From Microbacteriaceae bacterium PS02066 (GTDB lineage Bacteria > Actinomycetota > Actinomycetes > Actinomycetales > Microbacteriaceae), in assembly GCA_029959545.1 (NCBI GenBank), contig JASCPH010000014.1, positions 1-59,373 of the forward strand: a stretch of DNA of 59,373 nucleotides, written 5' to 3'. A program made the translations under genes and the position numbers. The notes under the pieces were generated by a model. The model was not told the DNA's origin. It saw only the letters and a list, made by a program, of their open reading frames with translations, and did not search any database. Positions 8,776 to 17,069 of the stretch are shown one piece after another. Positions within the stretch are counted from its first letter, which is position 1; each line of letters opens with the position of its first letter.

Positions 8776-9555
8776 TCAGCAGCCGGGACCTCGCGGATTC
8801 TGCGCGCACGTCTTGTCTACGAGTGTCGTGCGGGCCTCGAGGACGCGCAGCGTCTGCGGCGCGGCGTTCGCAGTGACGGTTCCATTGACGGCCCGTGTCG
8901 TGACGCCGAAGTCGACCACGGCGGCGTAGGCGACGCTCACGGCGATGGTGTAGTCCCCGGGTGAGCCGTAGGTGTGGCTCGTCGGCGTCGGCGTGAACTG
9001 AGCCTGTCCGAGGGTCGCCCATGGGGCGCCGCCCGTCGACGACGTGCCGATCGTGCCGTCGCCGTAGTCGAACCGGTATGCGACCGGGGTGAAGCGCACC
9101 GTCACAGCGCGATTGAACAGTGTTCCCGGGACCGTGTGCTCGGATGCTCCCGCGATGACGTTCGTAGGCAGCCCCGCAACGCCGAGACCCGCCGGTTCCG
9201 CGGCGAAGGACGGTCGCTGCGGAGTGAATGCCGCGAGGTCGGCCACGGTGACAGCGGGAATCTCCTCCGTCGGCTCGTCTTGCGGAATGTGCTCGTAGAG
9301 GAGGTCCATGCCGTACGGGTTCTTTGGCTCCGCAGGGGTTGCCCCACCGCCGTCGGTGCCGCCCGTAGGAATCCACTCCGATCCGCCGCCATTCGTTCCC
9401 GGCTGCGTCTGCGACCCCTCCACGATGACCGACGTGCCGTCTGTGCTGGCGCACCCACCCAGCACCGACGGGGCTCCGGCGCATCCTGGATTTGACGTCG
9501 CTAGAAGCGATCCCATGAGGAGCAGGGCCGCGTTGAATGTCGCACTTATGAGCAT
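8776..9555 (-). CDS. Secreted PKD-like domain protein
   Basis: A 259-residue exported protein. A hydrophobic N-terminal segment (MLISATFNAALLLMGSLLATS) acts as signal or anchor. A low-complexity Gly/Thr/Pro linker follows at ~45-80. The C-terminal half has PKD-type beta-sandwich hallmarks (YRFDYGDGT and SHTYGSPGDYTIAVSVAY). Two cysteines near the C-terminus may form a disulfide. Its ATG overlaps the end of the upstream lipoprotein gene by 10 bp, so the two are translated from one message. A role in envelope binding or adhesion is plausible; no enzymatic residues are visible. Confidence 0.8.
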   Translation of the reverse strand: MLISATFNAALLLMGSLLATSNPGCAGAPSVLGGCASTDGTSVIVEGSQTQPGTNGGGSEWIPTGGTDGGGATPAEPKNPYGMDLLYEHIPQDEPTEEIPAVTVADLAAFTPQRPSFAAEPAGLGVAGLPTNVIAGASEHTVPGTLFNRAVTVRFTPVAYRFDYGDGTIGTSSTGGAPWATLGQAQFTPTPTSHTYGSPGDYTIAVSVAYAAVVDFGVTTRAVNGTVTANAAPQTLRVLEARTTLVDKTCAQNPRGPGC

Positions 9556-10067
9556 CGGCCAGCAATCTCGCTAGGACGTATCTCAAGAAGCCTTGCGATC
9601 GCGATATCGACGTCGACCGCGACGGACTGAATATCGGGGCGAGACTCAGGGACGATTGAGTAGCCGTTCGAGTCAAGAACGTCGACTTCAGAGACATCCA
9701 GACAAACGGCGATCGTCGCGGTGTTGTCACTCCTGTTCAACAGCTCAGCATTGGAGTAGGTGATCTTCCCAGAGATCGTGTTGCCCTCAGCGTGCAGTTG
9801 CGAATAGCTTTCGCGTTCCGATGCGTTGAGCTCTCCAGCCGTCAGCTCGTACACCGGCTCGAAGGTGGCGGGATCACTGAGGTCGACCTGGTTCAGCGCA
9901 TCGATGTACGCGCGGTAGGTCGCCTCTGCGGCGGCGAAGGCCTCGGCCTCGGTGGCGAAGCCGCGCGGCGTGGTCGTCGGCTCGGGCGACGGCGTCGTGC
10001 AGCCGGCGACGGTCAAGGTGACGAACAGGCCGATCATGGCCGCAATCGAGACGTGACGCCGGAACAT
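9546..10067 (-). CDS. Small lipoprotein paired with PKD-like protein
   Basis: A 173-residue lipoprotein. The signal MFRRHVSIAAMIGLFVTLTVAGC ends in the lipobox VAGC, then a short Ser/Thr/Pro linker leads to a compact helical-plus-sheet domain (EAFAAAEATYRAYIDALN onward) that recalls NTF2-like accumulation domains, though I cannot confirm this. A TACCGT hexamer ends exactly 6 nt before the ATG, so the message is probably leaderless. It overlaps the PKD-like gene by 10 bp, and the two likely act together at the cell surface. Confidence 0.8.
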   Translation of the reverse strand: MFRRHVSIAAMIGLFVTLTVAGCTTPSPEPTTTPRGFATEAEAFAAAEATYRAYIDALNQVDLSDPATFEPVYELTAGELNASERESYSQLHAEGNTISGKITYSNAELLNRSDNTATIAVCLDVSEVDVLDSNGYSIVPESRPDIQSVAVDVDIAIARLLEIRPSEIAGRCS

Positions 10068-10073
10068 GTCGCC

Positions 10074-10079
10074 ACGGTA
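10074..10079 (-). promoter_or_regulatory. -10 box, leaderless lipoprotein gene
   Basis: On the minus strand TACCGT is followed by 6 nt (GGCGAC) and then the ATG of the lipoprotein gene at 10067. This spacing would put the transcription start on the start codon. Confidence 0.5.
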
Positions 10080-10162
10080 GCGGCGGCCATCGAGTGTCGG
10101 CAGGGCTTATCCACAGCCGACCGGCTGACCGCATCCGCTCGCTCGCGCGCGCGGTTGACGTT

Positions 10163-10239
10163 CCGACCGTCGGAGATTGCCGCCGATGTCGGAGGATTCG
10201 GGCGCAAACCTCCGACGGAACGCAGAATCTCCGACGGTC
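10163..10239. repeat. Nested palindrome, 77 bp
   Basis: Outer arms of 15 bp (10163-10177 and 10225-10239) match perfectly as inverted copies. A second inverted pair of 8 bp (10187-10194 and 10208-10215) is nested inside, separated from the outer arms by 9 unpaired bases on each side. All four arms share the core GTCGGAG. It lies in the 240-bp gap between the permease stop and the lipoprotein start, both minus strand, so it could end the importer transcript. The rest of the gap shows nothing else recognisable. Confidence 0.8.
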
Positions 10240-10307
10240 GTGCGACGGATGCGCGCACCGCGCCGACGCGCACGCATTCCGCAGTGCCGCCAGCGGGGGA
10301 GGAGAGG

Positions 10308-11126
10308 TCAACCCCAGCGGCGGACGGCCCACTTCTGCAAGACCGCGAGCAGGGAGTCGGTGAGCTTGCCGATGACCGCGAGCAGGATGATGGCGAGCAC
10401 GATCTGGTCGACGCGGCCGTTGTTCTGGCCGCGCAGGAGCAAGAACCCGAGGCCCATGGATGCGCCGAGGAGCTCGGCCGCGACGAGGAAGAGCCACGCC
10501 TGCACGAGCGCCAGGCGCAGCCCGGAGAAGAGCGCGGGCAGAACCGCGGGCAGCTGCACTGTGAAGAACAGGCGCAGGCCGGTGTAGCCGAACGAGCGGC
10601 CCATCTCGACGAGCTGTGCGTCGACGTGACGCAGCGCGAGCGAGACCGTCGTGAAGACGGGGAAGAACGCGCCGATCGCGATGAGGATGATCTTCGACTG
10701 CTCGCCGACCAAGAACCACACGATGAGCAACGGGACCCACGCGAGGCTCGGCACGGCGCGGATGACGCCGAGCGTGGGGGAGAGCAGCGCGTCCCAGAAC
10801 CGGGACAGCCCGATCAGACCGCCGAGCGAGATGCCGAGCAGTGCACCGGCGGTGAATCCGATGACGACGCGCTGCAGCGAGATGGCGGTGAACTGCCACA
10901 ACTCACCCCGCTGGGCGAGGTCCACGCCCGCGGTGAAGACGGCCTCGGGACTCGGGAACTTGTACGCGGGCACGATGGGTGCGGCCGGGTTCGTCAGCAG
11001 GAACCACAGCGCGATGAGGACGACCGGCACCACCCAGCCCAGAAGGGTGCGCACGCTGCTGCGCGACAGCGGTCCGGGTGCGGATGCGGTCTGCGACGTG
11101 CGTGCAGGGGTGCCGGTCGTGCTCAT
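10308..11126 (-). CDS. ssuC: ABC transporter permease, SsuC/TauC type
   Basis: A 272-residue inner-membrane permease of the nitrate/sulfonate/taurine class. About six hydrophobic segments can be counted, and the ATPase-contacting loop is seen as LVEMGRSFGYTGLRLFFTVQLPAVLP. It follows the substrate-binding protein gene by 28 bp and the ATPase gene before it, forming a complete importer. The substrate may be an aliphatic sulfonate, taurine, nitrate or a thiamine-precursor-like compound; family membership cannot distinguish these. No sulfonate monooxygenase gene is nearby, which weakens the sulfonate assignment. Confidence 0.85.
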   Translation of the reverse strand: MSTTGTPARTSQTASAPGPLSRSSVRTLLGWVVPVVLIALWFLLTNPAAPIVPAYKFPSPEAVFTAGVDLAQRGELWQFTAISLQRVVIGFTAGALLGISLGGLIGLSRFWDALLSPTLGVIRAVPSLAWVPLLIVWFLVGEQSKIILIAIGAFFPVFTTVSLALRHVDAQLVEMGRSFGYTGLRLFFTVQLPAVLPALFSGLRLALVQAWLFLVAAELLGASMGLGFLLLRGQNNGRVDQIVLAIILLAVIGKLTDSLLAVLQKWAVRRWG

Positions 11127-11154
11127 CGTCGTGTCGTCCTCTCGGCCGCGGGCG

Positions 11155-12159
11155 TCAGCCCTTGGCCTTCTCTGCGAACTCCGGCGCGAACAGCGTGTCG
11201 AGCGCCTTGTCGACCTTGTCCTGCGAGGTCACGTCGCCGAGCGAGACCTGGATCGCGCCGATCGGAGCGAGCACGCTCGACAGCGCGGAGCCGGGCACCG
11301 GATCGACATCGAGGCCCTCACGCTCGTTGATGACCTTCTGGGCGACGGCGAGATCGATCGAGGCGGCATCTGCGAGGATCTGCGCCGTCTTCTCGGGGTT
11401 CTCCAGCGCCCACGCACGCGCACGCTCGTACGCGTCGACGACGACCTGCACGATCTCGGGGTGGTCCTTGATGATCGATTCCGTGGCGTTCAGCACGCTG
11501 TACGAGTTGAAGTCGAGGTTGCGGTAGAGCAGCTTCGCGCCGCTGGCCTCCGCGGACGCCATGATCGGGTCGAGACCCGCCCAGGCCTGCACGGATCCAC
11601 CCTGGAGCGCAGCCCAGCCGTCGGCGTGGATGAGGTTCTGCACGGTGACATCGTCGATCGACAGGCCCTCCGCCTCGAGAGCCTGCACGAGGAAGAAGTA
11701 CGGGTCGGTGCCCAGGGCTGCAGCGACCGACTTGCCCTTCAGATCTGCGACCGATGTGATGTCGGAGTCGGCGGGCACCACGAGCGCAGACCACTCGGGC
11801 TGTGCGACGACATCGACGATCTGCTGGGGCACATCGTTGGAGCGGGCGAGCAGCGCTGCCGAGCCCGCCGTCGAACCGAAGTCGATGGCGCCGGCACGCA
11901 GGGCCTCGTTCGCCTTCGACGAGCCCAGCGACTGCACCCACTCGACGTTGTAGCCGTCGGCCTCGAGCCACCCCTGGTCTTTGATGATGAGGCTGAGCGG
12001 GTTGTAGGTGGCCCAGTCGAGCTTGATGGTGACGTCGGATGCGGCGGAGTCGCCGCCTGCGGCAGCGGGAGCATCCTCACCGGCGACGCAGCCCGAAAGG
12101 GCGACGGCGGCGACGGCGAAGCCGGCGAAGGCACCGAAGAAACGGCGTGAGCGGGACAT
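11155..12159 (-). CDS. ssuA: ABC transporter substrate-binding lipoprotein, SsuA-like
   Basis: A 334-residue lipoprotein with signal peptide and lipobox (VALSGC at ~19-24), then a two-lobed NMT1/SsuA-type binding domain: KLDWATYNPLSLIIKDQGWLE at the start, the GSTAGSAALLA stretch, and LIHADGWAALQGGSVQAW in the ligand cleft region. It captures the substrate outside the membrane and hands it to the SsuC-like permease. It is the middle gene of ssuB-ssuA-ssuC. The DWATYNP motif is more like the aliphatic-sulfonate group than the thiamine-precursor group, but this is a weak cue. Confidence 0.85.
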   Translation of the reverse strand: MSRSRRFFGAFAGFAVAAVALSGCVAGEDAPAAAGGDSAASDVTIKLDWATYNPLSLIIKDQGWLEADGYNVEWVQSLGSSKANEALRAGAIDFGSTAGSAALLARSNDVPQQIVDVVAQPEWSALVVPADSDITSVADLKGKSVAAALGTDPYFFLVQALEAEGLSIDDVTVQNLIHADGWAALQGGSVQAWAGLDPIMASAEASGAKLLYRNLDFNSYSVLNATESIIKDHPEIVQVVVDAYERARAWALENPEKTAQILADAASIDLAVAQKVINEREGLDVDPVPGSALSSVLAPIGAIQVSLGDVTSQDKVDKALDTLFAPEFAEKAKG

Positions 12160-12207
12160 GAGGGCCTCTCGATTGCTGTGGAAAGGAAGGGTGCGGAAGG
12201 GAAGGCG

Positions 12208-13014
12208 TCAGTGCGCGTGGCGATCGATACCGAGCGCGCCGAGCAGATCGGCGCGGAGCTCGGCGAGTTCGGCTGAGCCGCGATCGCGCGGGCGGGTTCC
12301 GGGAACCGTCACCAGGCGCTGGATGCGGGCACCCGCCGAACCCGGCTCGACGCCGAGAACGATCACCCGATCGGCGACCTGCAGGGCCTCGTCGACGTCG
12401 TGTGTGACCAGAAGCGTCGTGGTGGGCGCTTCGTCGAGGATCGAGAGCAGGAGATCCTGCATCTTGAGCCTCGTCAGCGCATCGAGAGCGCCGAACGGTT
12501 CGTCGAGCAGGAGCACGCCGGGGCGTCGCGCGAGCGCGCGAGCGAGCGAGGTGCGCTGTGCCATCCCGCCGGAGATCTCGCGCGGACGGTGGTTCGCGAA
12601 GGCGGTGAGCCCGATGAGCTCGAGCAGGGATCCGATGCGCTGAGAGCGCTCGTCGCGCGAGAGGCCGGGACCGAGCCCGAGTGCGATGTTCTCCGAGACG
12701 GATCTCCATGGCAGCAGCCGCGGCTCCTGGAAGCCGATCGCGACGCGGGCGTCGTGGGCAGCGACAGGCCGACCGTCGATCGACACCGATCCCTCGCTCG
12801 CGCGATCGAGGCCGCCCGCGATGCGCAGCAGCGTCGACTTTCCCGAGCCGGAGGCGCCGAGGATGGCGACCAGCTCGCCCGGCTCGACCGTCAGGTCGAT
12901 CCCGTCCAGCACGACATGCGTGCCGAAGGTGCGCCCCAGGCCGTCGAACTGCAGACGGGAAGCGGGCGCTCCCGCATCCGGGTGGATGCGGTTCGTGGCG
13001 ACGGCGGTGCTCAT
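12208..13014 (-). CDS. ssuB: ABC transporter ATP-binding protein, SsuB-like
   Basis: A 268-residue ATPase that powers the importer. Walker A is GASGSGKST, the Q-loop is in GFQEPRLLPW, the signature is a slightly altered ISGGMAQR, and Walker B is LLLDEPFGALD followed by the H-loop histidine of LLVTHDVDEA. GFQEPRLLPW is typical of SsuB/TauB ATPases. The ATG at 13014 has GAGGAG upstream. It is the first gene of the operon and lies opposite the zinc-ribbon gene across a 142-bp region that contains a strong stem. Confidence 0.9.
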   Translation of the reverse strand: MSTAVATNRIHPDAGAPASRLQFDGLGRTFGTHVVLDGIDLTVEPGELVAILGASGSGKSTLLRIAGGLDRASEGSVSIDGRPVAAHDARVAIGFQEPRLLPWRSVSENIALGLGPGLSRDERSQRIGSLLELIGLTAFANHRPREISGGMAQRTSLARALARRPGVLLLDEPFGALDALTRLKMQDLLLSILDEAPTTTLLVTHDVDEALQVADRVIVLGVEPGSAGARIQRLVTVPGTRPRDRGSAELAELRADLLGALGIDRHAH

Positions 13015-13061
13015 GACGGGCTCCTCGGGGCGGGCGGGGGTCGAGTCCCGAAACTAACGAG

Positions 13062-13097
13062 CCTCGCGGGCCGGAGCACACCGGCCGACACGCGAGG
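13062..13097. promoter_or_regulatory. Two-tier hairpin in the ssuB leader
   Basis: Outer arms CCTCGCG (13062-13068) and CGCGAGG (13091-13097) enclose inner arms GGCCGG (13069-13074) and CCGGCC (13081-13086) with a 6-nt loop and a 4-nt one-sided bulge. It lies ~50 bp upstream of the ssuB start codon and ~50 bp before the -10 of the divergent gene. It may be a leader stem in the ssuB RNA or an operator; it matches no riboswitch class I know. Confidence 0.55.
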
Positions 13098-13144
13098 TAA
13101 CAAGCCGTCACCGCAGCGCCGCCGCGGTGCCCGGTGTGCTGGCG

Positions 13145-13150
13145 TAGGTT
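13145..13150 (+). promoter_or_regulatory. -10 box, leaderless zinc-ribbon gene
   Basis: TAGGTT is followed by 6 nt (GGAGGG) and GTG 13157. The spacer could also be read as a Shine-Dalgarno run, but it abuts the start codon, too close for one. Confidence 0.5.
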
Positions 13151-13156
13151 GGAGGG

Positions 13157-13888
13157 GTGAACGCCGCCCACGCTGACCAGTTGCGCCTGTTGGACCTCGC
13201 CGACATCGACGCCCGCCGTGCGCAGGCCGATCACGCCCGACGCAACCCTCCGCAGGCTGCTCGCATCGGCGAGCTCGTGAGGGCCAAGCAGCAGCTCGCG
13301 CAGGAGCTCGCCGCGCGCCAGAACGTCGTCGACGACGTCGCGGTGGAGCTGCGGCGTGTGGAGGGCGATGTGGCGCTGGTCGTCGCGCGACGTCAGCGCG
13401 ATGAGGAGCTGCTGCAGAAGACGGCGAGCGCCAAGGACGCTGTCGGTCTCGAGCGCGAGCTCGCGTCCCTCACCCGTCGCCAGGACGAGCTCGAAGAGGC
13501 GCAGCTCGAGCTCATGGAGCGTCTCGAAGCCGCGGAGGCTGCCGTCGCCGAGCAGCAACAGCTGGTGGCCGCGAACAACGACGAGGGATCGCGCCTCTCG
13601 GCGGAGGCGAAGGAGACGGTGGAAGCCGCGTCGGCGCTCGAGCAGCAGCTCGGCCGCGACCGCGCTGCCCTCGCGGGTTCCGTTCCGGAGCAGCTCCTCG
13701 CGCTGTACGAGAAGCTCGCGACGCGCTCGGCCGGGGCGGCGCTCTTCCAGGCCCGCACCTGCGGCGGGTGCCACATGATGCTCTCCGGCACCGACCTCGC
13801 AGCCCTGAGGCAGGTCGCCGACGACGTCGTGGCGACATGCCCGGAGTGCGGCTGCATCCTCGTGCGCACCGCCGAGTCGGGGTTGTGA
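13157..13888 (+). CDS. Coiled-coil protein with C4 zinc ribbon
   Basis: A 243-residue cytoplasmic protein of the C4-type zinc-ribbon family (related to proteins called CT398 or CdsZ). Residues ~5-190 are an almost continuous antiparallel coiled coil rich in Glu, Gln, Ala and Leu. The C-terminus holds the two Cys pairs CGGC and CPECGC that bind zinc. It is conserved in actinobacteria next to RNase H or DNA-handling genes; its function is not settled. GTG 13157 is supported by the leaderless -10 box just upstream. It precedes the DNA polymerase gene by 19 bp and is likely co-transcribed with it. Confidence 0.85.
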   Translation: MNAAHADQLRLLDLADIDARRAQADHARRNPPQAARIGELVRAKQQLAQELAARQNVVDDVAVELRRVEGDVALVVARRQRDEELLQKTASAKDAVGLERELASLTRRQDELEEAQLELMERLEAAEAAVAEQQQLVAANNDEGSRLSAEAKETVEAASALEQQLGRDRAALAGSVPEQLLALYEKLATRSAGAALFQARTCGGCHMMLSGTDLAALRQVADDVVATCPECGCILVRTAESGL

Positions 13889-13907
13889 GCCGCCGCGGTC
13901 GGATGAG

Positions 13908-15569
13908 ATGACCGACCGCGAAAGCTCGCCGTCGCCTGCTTGGCGCATCGTCGCTGCGAACGGCAGCCGCGACATCCCTGAGGATGTGGACAACGCGTCC
14001 ACACCGACCCGCTGGGTGTGGGCCGACACCGGCGTGATCTACCCCGCCATGCTCGCGGCGGGGGAACGCGTGGCGCGGGCGTGGGACGCGCGGCTGGCGC
14101 GCCGCATCCTGCGCCACAGCCCGCTGCGTCCCGCGAGTGTGCCGTGGAGCGCGAGCGACCGATGGGATCTCGCCTCGTCCGCGCCCGACGGCGGTGAGAC
14201 CCTATTCGCGTTCGACGAGGTGCCGGCCTTCGGGCTCGACGAGGTCGAGGCCGAGTGGCGCGCCCAGCAGAGTGTCATCGCGGCATCCCGCGATCCGGGC
14301 CGATTGTCGCTGCTCATCAACGCCGAGTCCGCCGGCGCACTGGTCGCCGCAGAGATGCACGCGGCGGGGTTGCCCTGGCACCGTGCGACACACGAGCGGA
14401 TCCTGGTCGACACGCTCGGTCGTCGTCCCGTGGCGGGCGGTGCGCCCGACCGGATGCGCGAGGTGGGTGAACGAGTACGCGCAGCGCTCGGTGACGCGGC
14501 GCTGTCGCTGGATTCTCCGCCGCGCGTGCTACGGGCGCTGCATCGGGCCGGGTTGACGGTGGGCTCGACGAGCAAGTGGGAGCTGGCTCAGGTCGAGCAT
14601 CCGGTGGTGGAGCCGCTCCTGGAGTACAAGAAGCTCGCAAGGCTCTTCACGGCGAACGGGTGGGCATGGCTGGACGAGTGGGTACGCGATGATCGCTTTC
14701 GCCCCGTGTACGTGCCGGCAGGCGTCGTGACCGGTCGATGGGCGTCGAGCGGCGGAGGAGCGCTGCAGATTCCCCGTCAGTTGCGTCCAGCCGTGCGCCC
14801 CGATCCGGGCTGGGTCATCGTGGATGCGGATGTGGCGCAGCTCGAGCCGCGGGTGCTCGCCGCGATGTCGCGCGACACGCGGATGGCGGAGGCTGCACGC
14901 GGGCGGGACCTCTACGAGGGGATCGTGGCGACCGGCGCCGTCGCGACCCGCGAGGAGGCGAAGTACGCGGTCCTCGGCGCGATGTACGGAGCGACGACCG
15001 GCGACAGCGGACGCCTGGTGCCGCGTCTGCGGAAGACGTTCCCGAGCGCGATGGCGCTCGTCGACGATGCGGCGGTCGCCGGTGAGGACGCCCGCGGGGT
15101 GGCCACGTGGCTCGGACGCGGCACTCCCGACGCGGAGGCGCCGTGGCTTGCGCTGCAGTCGCGCGCCAGCGAGGCGGATGCGGAACAGGGAGTGCGCGAA
15201 GGCGCGCTGCGCGCGGCCAGGGAACGAGGCCGCTTCACGAGGAACTTCGTCGTGCAGGGCACGGCGGCGGAGTGGGCGTTGTGCTGGCTGGCGGAGATCC
15301 GGCGGCGTTTGGATGCGCTGCCAGCGGCACCAGGGCAGCCCGCATCCGCATCCGGACCTGTGTTCTCGAGCCGTGCCCATCTCGTGTTCTTCCTCCACGA
15401 CGAGGTGATGGTGCACGCGCCGGAGGAGTTGGCGGAAGCAGCCACGCGGGTAGTGGCCGAGGCCGCCGAAGCGGCAGGGCGCCTGTTGTTCGGCACGTTC
15501 CCGATCGACTTCCCGCTCGACGTCGAGGTCATCCGGCACAAGCCGGAGGATGCGGACGCGCCCCGGTAG
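13908..15569 (+). CDS. Family A DNA polymerase, stand-alone (bifunctional 3'-5' exonuclease/polymerase type)
   Basis: A 553-residue polymerase I homologue lacking the 5' nuclease domain. The N-terminal ~200 residues correspond to the degenerate exonuclease domain of this actinobacterial group. In the polymerase domain motif A reads VDADVAQLEPRVLA, keeping the metal-binding Asp and the Glu but with VA replacing YS. Motif B is EEAKYAVLGAMYG, keeping Lys and Tyr but with Leu in place of the usual Phe. Motif C is FLHDEVMVH, keeping HDE. So catalysis looks possible. It is an accessory enzyme beside the main PolA; a repair role is inference. Its stop codon overlaps the rnpB -10 box. Confidence 0.85.
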   Translation: MTDRESSPSPAWRIVAANGSRDIPEDVDNASTPTRWVWADTGVIYPAMLAAGERVARAWDARLARRILRHSPLRPASVPWSASDRWDLASSAPDGGETLFAFDEVPAFGLDEVEAEWRAQQSVIAASRDPGRLSLLINAESAGALVAAEMHAAGLPWHRATHERILVDTLGRRPVAGGAPDRMREVGERVRAALGDAALSLDSPPRVLRALHRAGLTVGSTSKWELAQVEHPVVEPLLEYKKLARLFTANGWAWLDEWVRDDRFRPVYVPAGVVTGRWASSGGGALQIPRQLRPAVRPDPGWVIVDADVAQLEPRVLAAMSRDTRMAEAARGRDLYEGIVATGAVATREEAKYAVLGAMYGATTGDSGRLVPRLRKTFPSAMALVDDAAVAGEDARGVATWLGRGTPDAEAPWLALQSRASEADAEQGVREGALRAARERGRFTRNFVVQGTAAEWALCWLAEIRRRLDALPAAPGQPASASGPVFSSRAHLVFFLHDEVMVHAPEELAEAATRVVAEAAEAAGRLLFGTFPIDFPLDVEVIRHKPEDADAPR

Positions 15570-15572
15570 ACT
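15567..15572 (+). promoter_or_regulatory. -10 box of rnpB
   Basis: TAGACT, whose first three bases are the TAG stop codon of the DNA polymerase gene, ends 6 nt before the first base of the RNase P stem P1. The same hexamer precedes tRNA-Val. Confidence 0.55.
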
Positions 15573-15578
15573 CGGAGC

Positions 15579-15945
15579 GCGAATGGGTCGGCTGGACGGT
15601 CGCGTCGCGGGAAACCGCGCCGAGGAACGTCCGGGCTCCGTAGGGCAGGGCGGTGGGTAACACCCACCCGGAGCAATCCGCGAGACAGTGCCACAGAGAG
15701 CAGACCGCCCGGGTTTCGGCCCGGGTAAGGGTGAAAGGGTGGTGTAAGAGACCACCGGGGTCGTGGTGACACGACCCGCAAGGTAAACCTCGTCCGGAGC
15801 AAGGCCAGACAGGGGATGATGACGCGGCTCGCCGAGTCCCCGGGTAGGCCGCTGGAGCGGCACGGCAACGTGTCGCCGAGAGAGATGACCGTCCACGGGG
15901 CGAAAGCCCCCGGACAGAACCCGGCGTACAGGCCGGCCCATTCGC
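15579..15945 (+). ncRNA. rnpB: RNase P RNA (bacterial type A)
   Basis: Catalytic RNA that trims tRNA 5' ends. The ends pair as helix P1 (GCGAATGGGTCGG near 15579 with CCGGCCCATTCGC ending 15945). The conserved core is recognised by GAGGAACGTCCGGGCTCC close to the 5' end, ACAGTGCCACAGAGAGCAGA in the middle, and AGAACCCGGCGTACAGG near the 3' end. The length of ~367 nt is normal. The region is free of sensible reading frames. It starts 10 bp after the DNA polymerase stop. Confidence 0.97.
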
Positions 15946-15963
15946 CCCCGCGTGTCGCGCGAT

Positions 15964-16269
15964 CTAGACCGTCTGCGACTCGGCGTAGATCCGCTCGCGG
16001 AGCTCGTCGAGCCGACGGTTCACGGTGGCGACCTGGTCGTCGGTGACGGCGTGCCCGTTGGCCGGGTGGATGACGAGGTCGTTCAAGCTCCCCATCCCGC
16101 CGAAGACACCGCGCACCTCGGCGGGGTCACCGCCCGCGGCGATGCGGTCGGCGGCGCGCACCGCCCACTGCGCCCAGAAGGTCTCACCGACCGAGGCCAG
16201 CAGGGCGTGCAGATCCCGCAGCGACTGTTCCAACGGCGTGTCGCCCGTCGTGCCGGTACCGCCGGTCAC
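15964..16269 (-). CDS. Conserved hypothetical protein next to ppgK
   Basis: A 101-residue soluble protein I cannot name with confidence. The ordered part runs LEQSLRDLHALLASVGETFWAQW, then GVFGGMGSLNDLVIH, then a C-terminal helix of charged residues. The GGMGSLNDLVI stretch recalls small DUF6966-like immunity-type proteins, a weak match from memory. GTG 16269 overlaps the ppgK stop by 4 bp, so the pair is translationally coupled and the protein may support glucose phosphorylation or simply share the message. It converges on rnpB with only 18 bp between. Confidence 0.7.
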   Translation of the reverse strand: MTGGTGTTGDTPLEQSLRDLHALLASVGETFWAQWAVRAADRIAAGGDPAEVRGVFGGMGSLNDLVIHPANGHAVTDDQVATVNRRLDELRERIYAESQTV

Positions 16270-17063
16270 TGACCGGTGACGGTCTCCTCCAGATCGGGCT
16301 CGACACCCAACGAGAGTGCCGCCGCGCCGATGATGCCGGCGTTGTTGCGGTGAACAGCGGGGACGATCGGCGTGCGGAGCTCGAGCAGGTGAAGGAACTT
16401 GTCCGCGTGCTTGGACACGCCGCCGCCCACGATGAACAGGTCGGGGCTGAACAGGAACTCGACGTGCGAGTAGTACCACTGCAGACGTTCCGCCCACGCC
16501 TCCCAACTCAGCTCATCGCGCTCCATCGCGGAGTAGGCGGCGTACGCCTCGGCGTCCTTGTCGTGCTTCGCGCGCTGCAGGTGGCCGAGCTCGCTGTTGG
16601 GGATGAGGACGTTGTTGTAGATGACGGCCGAGCCGATGCCCGTGCCGAGCGTCGTGAGGATCGTGAGTCCGTCGACGCCCTTCGCGGCGCCGAAGCGCAT
16701 CTCGGCGACGCCGGCCACATCCGCGTCGTTGGCGAAGTGGATGTCGCGGCCGAGGCCTTCCTCGAAGAACTCCTCGGCGGGGAAGTCGATCCACTTGTCG
16801 GAGACGTTCGCCGCCGAAAGCGTGCGACCGTTCTTCACGATCGCCGGGAAGGCGACGCCGAGCGGGTAGTCGGAATCTGCGACGTCGAGCGTGTCGAGCA
16901 CGCTGCGCACCGCATCCAGAACGTCCTTCGGCTCTGCGCCCGAAGGTGTGGACACCTTGATCCGGTCGCTGATCAGCTCGCCCTTCTCGAGGTCGACGAT
17001 TCCACCCTTGATGCCGGTTCCGCCGATGTCGATACCCACCGCGCGAGACTTCTCTGCTGCCAT
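16266..17063 (-). CDS. ppgK: Polyphosphate glucokinase
   Basis: Phosphorylates glucose using polyphosphate or ATP, giving glucose 6-phosphate. The 265-residue ROK-type kinase shows the N-terminal phosphate-binding motif VGIDIGGTGIKGGIVD, the catalytic Asp region FANDADVAGVAEMRFG, and the TLGTGIGSAVIYN loop. The length fits actinobacterial PpgK, which is shorter than hexose ROK kinases. A TAGGCT box ends 6 nt before the ATG, indicating a leaderless message. It is followed by the coupled 101-residue gene. Confidence 0.93.
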   Translation of the reverse strand: MAAEKSRAVGIDIGGTGIKGGIVDLEKGELISDRIKVSTPSGAEPKDVLDAVRSVLDTLDVADSDYPLGVAFPAIVKNGRTLSAANVSDKWIDFPAEEFFEEGLGRDIHFANDADVAGVAEMRFGAAKGVDGLTILTTLGTGIGSAVIYNNVLIPNSELGHLQRAKHDKDAEAYAAYSAMERDELSWEAWAERLQWYYSHVEFLFSPDLFIVGGGVSKHADKFLHLLELRTPIVPAVHRNNAGIIGAAALSLGVEPDLEETVTGQ

Positions 17064-17069
17064 GAGTTC

